Shown here: one piece after another, positions 56,057 through 64,000 of the stretch
Layout of the letters: each line of letters opens with the position of its first letter
Position numbering within the stretch: position 1 is the stretch's first letter
DNA from: Liolophura sinensis
Taxonomy: Eukaryota > Mollusca > Polyplacophora > Chitonida > Chitonidae
Assembly (NCBI RefSeq): GCF_032854445.1
Contig: NC_088300.1
Location: 31,723,608-31,787,607 of the forward strand
DNA length: 64,000 nucleotides
Direction: 5' to 3'
The notes under the pieces: model-generated
The model's database searches: none
Told to the model about the DNA's origin: nothing
The model's input: the letters and a program-made list of their open reading frames with translations, nothing else
Position numbers and translations under genes: made by a program

Positions 56057-56131
56057 TGTATATAAGACCCCTTTTACTCACTGTACCCCCATATGCAAAT
56101 GACAATTGACGTAAGCCCTGCTGGCCAATCA
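56057..56131 (-). promoter_or_regulatory. Candidate minus-strand promoter for the LRR–FN3 gene
   Basis: Read on the minus strand in order: an ATTGG inverted CCAAT box (56125-56129), TTACGTCA CRE-like site (56107-56114), ATTTGCAT octamer (56093-56100) and CTTATATACA TATA-like box (56057-56066). Spacing suits a TATA promoter starting near 56030, about 3.1 kb upstream of the coding exon. Motif-based inference only. Confidence 0.3.
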
Positions 56132-57270
56132 TAGCATAGGACTGATCAACACCTTGTGTCAATCACGAGGTAGACATATTTTCATGAATGTACAGAGGCT
56201 AGGCCAGACTGTTACATATACGTATACTGCTGTTATGGCTCAGCAATCATGTCACTGACCTTTTGAGAGATACAGGGGTCAGAAGAACGCTTAAGGACCA
56301 CAGACTGCTTTCTCTATGTTCTTTTCTCTGCCTTAGTTATTAACCCCAAGGCTTTGGGAAGACAAACTGGAGTCGTGAGAGAAAAATACATTATATTCTA
56401 TTTGTCAGCCAGGTGTGCAGTATACAGCTAACAATACCCCCCCCCCCCCCCCCCCCCGACACAAACACACACACACTCTCCCATACCTGTCCATAGCCAT
56501 GCCTCCCTAACCTTTGCCCCACCTGTAAGGCTGACTCAACTCAGGTGTGCTCTATTCTCGTAACATTGACAAGATCTATATAGGACTACATCATGACACA
56601 CTTTTGGAGAGGCGCTCTGTATCTCCTGATTGTTTTCTGAATAAAAATGTAAACCCTTGTACAGAAGATATGTTGCCTATATTTCACTTAGCAACTGTTT
56701 ATTGAGGTAATTCATTAAAATCTCTATTTACAATCTATAAACTAAGGTGATTATAGTGATTATATTGTCTCAATGTAGAATGTGTGATTTCTGTAGATGT
56801 TAAGTTATGGGCCAGCATGAAAAAGCCCATTCACCATTAGTTCTAGTACAGTACAGTAGTCAGATAAACCATAAAGTGTACATGAAAATATGCTATAAAA
56901 CAAAGAGTATGGTTTTAAGAAAAATGAAGAAAGAGTGAGAAAAAAAATTTTCATTTTTTAAGGTACATAATATATTTTTTAATAACCTCTCTATTTAACG
57001 CATATTTCCATCACTGGTCGGAGATATTCAGAGGTGACATGAATGATGAACATACTGGGTAGGTGGGACCAGCTTAGCATCATCAGTAAAAGCTGTTTAG
57101 ATAGGTAGCACCATTGACCTCACCATAGCAGGAGACTTCATTTCTGGACTGACCGCTGGGGCTTGAGGCAAACTGTGGTTTAAAGCCAGTTGAAATTTTT
57201 TTTTTTTTTTTTTTTTGGTACTTAATATCTTAGGTCCCTTTATGCATATATTCCATATTAAAACTTGACA

Positions 57271-57324
<54 letters not shown>

Positions 57325-57762
57325 TGTATCTGCTAAATGGATATTTTTGTATTAACAAACTTGCCATAAGTACTCATGAAAAATATTTAATTCCTTCTGT
57401 TAAAACAGTTTCCAAAACATACATAGATGTAGATTTTCATAAAAGTGCTGTTTATTTGCATTTTGAGCTTTGATCATCACAAGATGAAAATGTTTCCTCC
57501 ATGTCGCGCAGCAAAGGTTATTACACAGAATGTATCTATCAAACAAATGGGAAAGATGCTGAATTGGATGATGTCCATAGACTAGTGTAGAAATATTGAT
57601 CTCTGAGGAATATATATTGATGTACCATCAGGGTGGATCAGCACACATGTTGTCACTCTTCCTCACCTTGTAAATTGTCCAATAGACATCATTTAACATG
57701 CATTTAAAGTATTGATTGATTACAATCTACTCATGATGAGTGTACTGATTGGATATTTAGAT
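56132..57762. other. Non-coding with homopolymers and (TA)n
   Basis: Holds a C21 run at 56437-56457 followed by CA-rich sequence, a T21 run at 57196-57216 and a (TA)n run of about 25 repeats at 57273-57322. No gene recognised. Confidence 0.6.
57273..57322. repeat. (TA)n microsatellite
   Basis: Uninterrupted AT/TA dinucleotide run of about 25 repeats. Confidence 0.97.
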
Positions 57763-57983
57763 TACCCTAAATGACCTAAAAATTCGACCACAAAAAAGCA
57801 TATGTGGATGCAAATAAATGTCATGAGATATTACTTCTGGTGATAAAATTTACATTTTCCCAGTAGGACATCATCCTACCTTCCAAACACCTCTCAAAAC
57901 ACCTTTACAAAAGCAGTAGAACTCCCAGAACCTGGAAAAATGAGCAACTTAGTCATGGACAAAATTTTAGGTCATTTAGCTCA
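57763..57983. mobile_element. MITE, copy 2
   Basis: Left end TACCCTAAATGACC is the best-preserved terminal repeat, adjoining ATTA. The right end GGTCATTTAGCTCA is partly decayed. Internal blocks GCAAATAAATGTCA, CACCTCTCAAAACACC and TTAGTCATGGACAAAATTTT match the other copies. Confidence 0.85.
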
Positions 57984-59814
57984 TTTTCCTGACATCCAAA
58001 TGTTAAAATGTTTTTGGCTGCAGTCGTGTAAGTGGAGCAATCTTCAGCACTGCACCAGTCATATAAGTAAACAAAATAATTGCCAGTTAGTTGTCCTTCA
58101 TGGAGAAAAAGTTATAAAATGATGATGCATGTAGCCTAAATATATGACTTTGAGAAAAAAGCTTGACTTTGAAAAAATTCATGGATTAATTTTGATGTAC
58201 ACTTCTAATACATTTTCATATAAACACTTGGAAAATAGTGGGTAAATTGAATTGTACCTCTCTACTTGTACTGCACCTGTTTTACTCATGTATTGAAAAT
58301 ATTTAGATAAAACAATACATAGATGTAATTGAAGTAGATTTACACACATAATGTGTAATAGTTTCTAATGGACGGCCTATAGCCTTGGGGATTTTAACAT
58401 GGGTTATTTTCAACAGCAGGATATCACGAGTGCCTCTGTTTGTACATGCATGTCTCTATTATGGTATGTGGTGGACATGAGGTTAACTGGGCACCCCCTC
58501 CAGTGCCCCCCCCCCTCCCTAACAAAAACCTGTAATGTCACAAGGCACACAGCAGACCCTGAGTAAGCTAGGTTGTCTGTAGTTCCTGCTCATCTCTGAG
58601 TCACTCTGCGTAGCATGTATTGCTGCAGCTGTCTTGACACATAGAGACTTTAACACATCTTTATACAAAATCACGTACGCTAATAAGCGGTCATTCATAC
58701 AATGTATGTATGGGCATGATGGGCTAGCCGACTGTGATTTAACTAAGGGGGGCAATCTGACTTCGCCAAGAATAAATTAGGGCATTTCTTTTCTCTGTCA
58801 GGTTCCATGTACACATACCCCCTCAGTTACTAACCCAGTAGATTGCATTAGGGCTGGGGAAGAAAAACACCCACATTCTATTATTGTATATTTGACACCT
58901 CTGCTGGTTTTAATTGTCCTTTTTATTGACTGCTAAATAGGTAGTTAAACATGGTATTAGCAGCTCAATGGGAAAAGTAAACTTGCAGACTGTTTGTTAT
59001 GTGTGGTAACTAATTGAACTCTGAAGTGATTGTTCAATGAGTAGTCTCACCTCTCAAACAGGCTGTTACGTGTTTTAGAAATAAATTGGCCTGGTTGTTC
59101 AAAAGTGTATTTAAGATTTTATTCAAAGTATAAAAACAGCAGATTTGGTGCATATTTAATACACTTTTAAGTACAAAATTGAATAATTGGCTTAAAGTTA
59201 AATCTGGGATTAAATTCTTAAAAGAGTTTTGCACAACCAGGCCTGATTAGTGAATAGAGAATTGTTCAGAGAGAGCACAGTCAAATGTGATTAAACAAGA
59301 GATAATAAAGCTACATTTAATCTAACTGGAAGTAATGCACAATGTACAGATTTTCACATATACTACTTACTCAGAAACCAAAATATTATATTATTTACTA
59401 TTTGTACTGGTGGTATTATTAAAATTGATTGCTAGTTGACACCAATGCTGAAATCCTCCAAAAATTACATGATAAGGATTACTTTCTCTTGGTCAGTGAA
59501 CTCTTGAACATGAAATCTCTGTTGTTCCTGCAAACTTGTCCTGTTTGTAATGAACAGCTAAAAGTATTTTTGTAGGCATATTAACTTTGTACAGGTTACC
59601 ATCCATAATTTGCACATGCAGAATTTCACTATTAAAAGCGAAATGGTTTGTTTTCAAAGCATGGGTTCACACAACTTGTACATATGTGAAGCTGTTCAGT
59701 TTATGTCAAGGTTGTAAGGAGTATAATGTATTAAATGTGTGTGAACAGAAGCACGCTTAAAGCACATACATGTGCATGAAGTGTGAAAATTTGAACTTGT
59801 TCATATACACATAT
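57984..59814. other. Non-coding, nothing recognised
   Basis: AT-rich with a C-rich stretch near 58492-58520 (CACCCCCTCCAGTGCCCCCC). The short frames on both strands have no domain support. Confidence 0.5.
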
Positions 59815-60035
59815 CGTAATAAATGTCGTAAAATTTTGCCCATGGAAGTGCTTTTTTGGAGACAAATAAATGTCACAAAATATTATTTTTTGTGCTGAAA
59901 CTTACAATTTCCCCATAGAATATCATCCCAGGTTCTAAGTAAACCTCAAAACACCTTTCTAAAATCAATAGAACTCTCAGAGTCAGGAAAAATGGGCAAG
60001 TTAGTCATGGACAAAATTTATGGTCATTTAGGGTA
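59815..60035. mobile_element. MITE, copy 3
   Basis: Right end GGTCATTTAGGGTA is the intact complement of the left end of copy 2. The left end is decayed (AATAAATGTCGTAAAATTTT). Internal blocks GAGACAAATAAATGTCACAA and AGTCAGGAAAAATGGGCAAG match copy 1 closely. Confidence 0.85.
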
Positions 60036-62600
60036 CTTAAATTTGTCAGATGGGTAAAAGGTAATTTCTGGCAGTAATCTCCATTTTTATACCAATATTT
60101 TGGTATTCAGATATTATAAGAATGTTTAACAGTTACATACAATGTATGGAGCAGCTAGTATCACAAGCTTTTAATTTCAGTTGTTAATACATTGTTGACA
60201 TATGTGCATGTAGACATGAATAATGATCTAAAGCTGACATCAGAATGACCAGCCTTGTTTACCATAACATGTTCTTTTGCCTTGTCTTCCCGCTGAGGTT
60301 TTGTCTAGTCTCTATAAAGAATTCATGTATTCATGTACAGAAATTTTATCCAGTCATAAGTACATGTTGGTATGTAGGCAAAAATAGCCAAACAGTACCA
60401 TGTAGTTGAAATGCCTCGTAAATCTAAACAGGCCATCACTAGTGTACTATTGTTACATAGCGAGATATTGGTGTTCACGCACCGTATGAAATGTGAGTGT
60501 ATACATGTATGCGACTGTGTCATATATGTACACTGTACATAATGTGCCATTCACTCATACATAACTTGACCACAGATTGCTGATATTGGCCAGAAATGAC
60601 ATCACGCGTCTCCCATAATCATATACTACGTACAGCACTGGTATTTTTATGTTTGTGATGTTCATTGCACACCCCCGACAAGTAACTTTGTCCACAGGAT
60701 ATCTCCAAACTAATGTGTGGATTTTCACCAAATCTTTCTTGAAGCTTAATGACACAAGTGTTAAGAACTGATCAACTTTAGGGGTTGTGAGTCAGTCTCC
60801 TTGTTTATCCATTCGTCAGTATTGTGGGAAGCAATAACTTGTTCTGTGTGATATCCAGAACTACACACGTAACAATGAGTGGGACCTTGGTGACAAGTTG
60901 GAAACAATGCTCGTGTGGCCGTTCGTGAAGCTGTCACAATAGGCAAAGTTATTCAGTAACTTGCCAAAGGTTGTGGTTTACCCTGGGCACTCCAGTTCCT
61001 CGATGCACTCAAAATTCGTCAGTGATTTTGAGCAACAGTTAATGTAATAAATGTGTATGTGATCGGCTGATCTGCAGCAGATTTGAATTTAAGATTAACT
61101 TAATAGTGACACATTTGCATTGAGAACTGACTAACTTTTTGTTTATTTAGACTGTTTTCGAGTTTGTGCTTTAACTGCAGAACTACTGAAATGGACAAGC
61201 ATACTGTATTTGATACTATTTAAATATGTGTAATATGATTTTTTAAAGAAAAAGACAATTAACTCTAAACCAAATGTATATGCATCGGTAGAGTGTCCCA
61301 CAGAAAGTTTAAAAAACGTAACTTTTTCTTTTTATGAGGTTGCACAACCAAGATATCGCAGTTCAAAGTATAAGCAAAATCACGCACATTGAGATATTCA
61401 AAAGCACTGCCATGTTATCAGTATTATCCAGTCAGATGTGAGCTATGACTGTAACCTAATGGACATATCTGTTTATGTCACCCGAACCCTGTTTTGCATT
61501 TCAGCCATATATGCGAGTGATGTGACATCATGTTTCCGGTTACTCTAACATGGTACACCCCACGGCCTTGTAAAACACATCAGAAAAATTGCCTGTGGCC
61601 TTTTAGGTCTGTTTTCACCCATCTTCGTAAACAACTATATTATTGGTTGTTTCTGCAGTTTTTGCTCCTCTGTTTGTTTGTTCATTTGTGGTTGTAATGA
61701 GACTGTCACTGACCAACACCATGTCTAAATGGTGGGGTGAGATAATTAAATATGCCTTCAAGGCACTCTTTCACAAAACTTCATTTGTCAGTTTTTCGTA
61801 ACTTTTCTCATAAATGTCATCACCTTATGGTGATATTACCTAGACAATGGAAAAGGAAAAAGCTACAAGAAGTAAAACTTTTGTGAAAGTGGTCCAAGGA
61901 GTTCAAGATTATAAGCAGACCCTCAGAAGTGGTCAGCAAGTGGAAGGGGGGAGATAAATGTTGCAGTTCCAAAACCTGTGTGAAAGTTTAATTACTTATT
62001 TGATTGTTCTGTAACATGATACTCAAGAACTTTTCACGCATAAGGAAACTGTCTGATTTTGAGGGGTGGACATAAGTGAAAGTGCCCGGAGTACACCATT
62101 GTTTTTGTGACAAGTTATTGACCAACTTTCCCACCTGGGGCAAAAAGACATTACCCTTTATAATGGCTCAAGGGAAGTGGTCATCGACAGATGTATTACT
62201 CCATAAAACCTTTGAATACCAGTATTGCTGGAGCGATTTACACAAATTTAAAGAAAGGTATTAATTTCAAGTATTATTTCATAAAAAAAAATTATTTTAA
62301 AAACAAAAGAGGACTAGTGAATTTTTATGTATAGCTTTGTAAGCATTCTTTCATTCAACTTTTACAAAGTGGAGGGTTTATTTCCTGAACTGAGCTAAAT
62401 TTGATGTGTAGTCTGGCATGTAATTGTGACTTTAACCTCAGAGGTAAAATCATACAAATGTTGAACATGTGACACATTTGACTTCCAGTCTTCATTGACA
62501 GAAGCAGATGATATCATCCTTGATTTAATAGAGTGTAGAAAAAACAGTTATTGCAAAAGTTTTTATATGATATAACAGTGTATAATACTTTGTTTACATT
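60036..62600. other. Non-coding, nothing certain
   Basis: No gene recognised. A short piece at about 60960-61050 (AAAGGTTGTGGTTTACCCTG, GGCACTCCAGTTCCTCGATG) resembles the body of the third SINE-like family at 28794. Confidence 0.45.
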
Positions 62601-62688
62601 CATTTGTCTATTTGAGTGGTGATTTATGCCGTACTCAAGAATATTTCACTTAGAAGACAGCGGCCAGAATTATGGTGGGAGGGAACAA
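62601..62688 (-). mobile_element. SINE fragment (tail and core edge)
   Basis: CATTTGTCTATTTGAGTGGT, ATGCCGTACTCAAGAATATT, GACAGCGGCCAGAATTATGG and TGGGAGG match the left third of the main SINE. Strongly 5' truncated. Confidence 0.82.
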
Positions 62689-63208
62689 CACAGCAGTGGA
62701 AATTCGGTCTGCTTTGTTTATAAACATGCCCTGTAACAGGAAATAAGTTTTTATTCTTTGTTTATGCAAGTAATTAATACTTGTCTGCAAACATTGAAAC
62801 GGTTTTGAAAATCATATGAAATGATGTGTTAGAGTAGGAATTTCCTCTTTGTATATAGGGCACCTGTCACTCTTCAGGTAGTGTACAGGTATTGAGTGAT
62901 GACACATCATTCTGTGGGTTACAGGGATTGCCTGGCAGCGTACTTCAAACGGTACTATGTGTACACACACGAAAATACAATGCTGGCTGTACATAGCTGT
63001 GCACACTGTTATATTTAGCTCTCCCGTGACAGTGATTGACAGAAAACATCTTGCACCTAAATGATATATGTATTATCTCGGTATGTGTCACAGTGTGTAT
63101 TAGATGTGAAAGCCCTATGAGTTCATATTAGAAAGCAAAGTGAAAGTGTTGTTACAGAACTACTCAGAAATACTGGATTATGTCATAATGGAATTGACAC
63201 TTACTGTA
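62689..63208. other. Non-coding gap, nothing recognised
   Basis: About 520 bp between a SINE fragment and the diverged MITE. No feature supported. Confidence 0.5.
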
Positions 63209-63398
63209 TTTGCCCTACAAATTCACCCAGAGAAAGCAAATAAAGGTCTTTAAATATTACATATGGCACTGAAGCTCACATTTTCACATTAGGATGTAAT
63301 GTTCAACCTTCCAAACAAATGCCTTTCTAAGATCAACCAGATTTAAGTCTGTCAATGTGTCTAAATTAGTAATTGATGAAATTTTACATAAAACTCAT
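63209..63398. mobile_element. MITE, copy 4, strongly diverged
   Basis: Order of blocks kept (GCCCTACAAATTCACCC, GCAAATAAAGGTCTTTAAAT, CCTTCCAAACAAATGCCTTT, CTAAATTAGTAATTGATGAA, ATTTTACATAAAACTC), but both ends are eroded. An old copy. Confidence 0.6.
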
Positions 63399-63721
63399 AT
63401 GTATATACTATATATGTTAACCTAATGTTTTGTGTATCTTATGAGAACTGATTTGATATATGTATTAAGTAGTTTAAACTAAGACATATAGATGCATGTT
63501 TCAGCACATATGCAAGAGTTTGTTGTTAAGGAATTTTCATCAACATTCATGTACATCTTAACTGCACAATTCAGTTTTCATCTGCAATTCCAAAAGCTGC
63601 TCAACAGAAAAAAGACTGGTGCATTATATTGTTGGAATCTATATGTTCCCGCATTTGTGATGATGAAGACTGAATAGAGCCACATGTGTAGTGCTATATA
63701 CATGATGTAGTCTGCCCCAAT

Positions 63722-63951
63722 GGGCCTCTGTGGCCGAGGTGGTTGGCGTGCCAGCATGGTGCCATGACCCGTGAGCCTCTCACCAATGAGATCTCTGTGA
63801 GCGCAAGTCTAGCTCATGCTGGGTTCTTCTGTGGATGGTCGTGGGTTCCTCTTGGATTTGCTCTGTTTCTTCCCACCATAATGCTGGTTGCCGTTGTAAC
63901 TGAAATACTTTTCAGTATGGTGTAAAACACAAGTCAAATAAATAAATAAAT
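63722..63951 (+). mobile_element. SINE, full length but diverged
   Basis: tRNA-like head GGGCCTCTGTGGCCGAGGTG then GGTTGGCGTGCCAGC, shortened core (a deletion between the GCTGGGTTCTTC and GGATGGTCGTGGG blocks), TTCCCACCATAATGCTGG and tail CAAGTCAAATAAATAAATAA. Confidence 0.88.
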
Positions 63952-64000
63952 ATTCTGCACTAAACCGTCATTCCTTTTGAAGTTTATTTTAGTTCTGCCA

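Overview
The window is nuclear DNA of an animal, AT-rich, with spliced genes, canonical GT–AG introns and abundant short retroposons. The dominant SINE family has a tRNA-like head and a 3' end reading GATTGGTGTTTTACG-like plus a (TTTA)n tail when read on the opposite strand. I recognise this type of SINE from molluscs and other lophotrochozoans, so a mollusc (or possibly a brachiopod) is the best guess; the species cannot be fixed from the sequence alone.

Three protein-coding loci can be supported. (1) At 14381-23102 (+), a gene for a very large single-pass membrane protein (1,996 aa): signal peptide, leucine-rich repeats (LRRs) with cysteine caps, a Ser/Thr-rich mucin-like stalk of about 1,200 residues, one fibronectin type III (FN3) domain, a transmembrane helix and a short tail. 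Essentially all coding sequence sits in one exon, preceded by a short upstream exon. (2) At 34623-47231 (+), thirteen exons encode the first 716 residues of the autophagy lipid-transfer protein ATG2 (chorein-N domain first). The splice phases are consistent throughout, but the C-terminal half is not found in the remaining 16.7 kb. (3) At 50384-52929 (-), a second LRR-FN3-transmembrane protein (837 aa) shares architecture, a distinctive LRR segment and the FN3 cysteine spacing with the first, so the two are paralogues on either side of the ATG2 exons.

Layout: 1-14380 is non-coding and repeat-bearing as far as I can see. 14381-17096 is an upstream exon and intron of the big LRR gene, and 17112-23102 is its coding exon. 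23653-25770 holds two adjacent but unrelated tandem arrays with the same monomer length (about 87 bp). 26000-34470 is intergenic, with SINEs, an (AT)n run, a 43-44 bp tandem array (32548-33196) and another mollusc-type repeat (33609-33902). 34476-47231 is the ATG2 promoter region and exons. 50384-52929 is the second LRR gene, with a possible promoter near 56057-56131 on the minus strand. 53000-64000 is AT-rich non-coding sequence with a MITE family and SINE copies.

The most unusual observations are in and around the genes. The exon-7/intron-7 boundary of ATG2 is tandemly duplicated, giving several identical donor sites. A 30-bp array forms the acceptor of ATG2 exon 2. A SINE tail abuts the donor of exon 4. 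The LRR-mucin gene has a short uORF whose stop overlaps an in-frame upstream ATG. No prokaryotic features, CRISPR arrays, rRNA genes or convincing functional tRNA genes were found.
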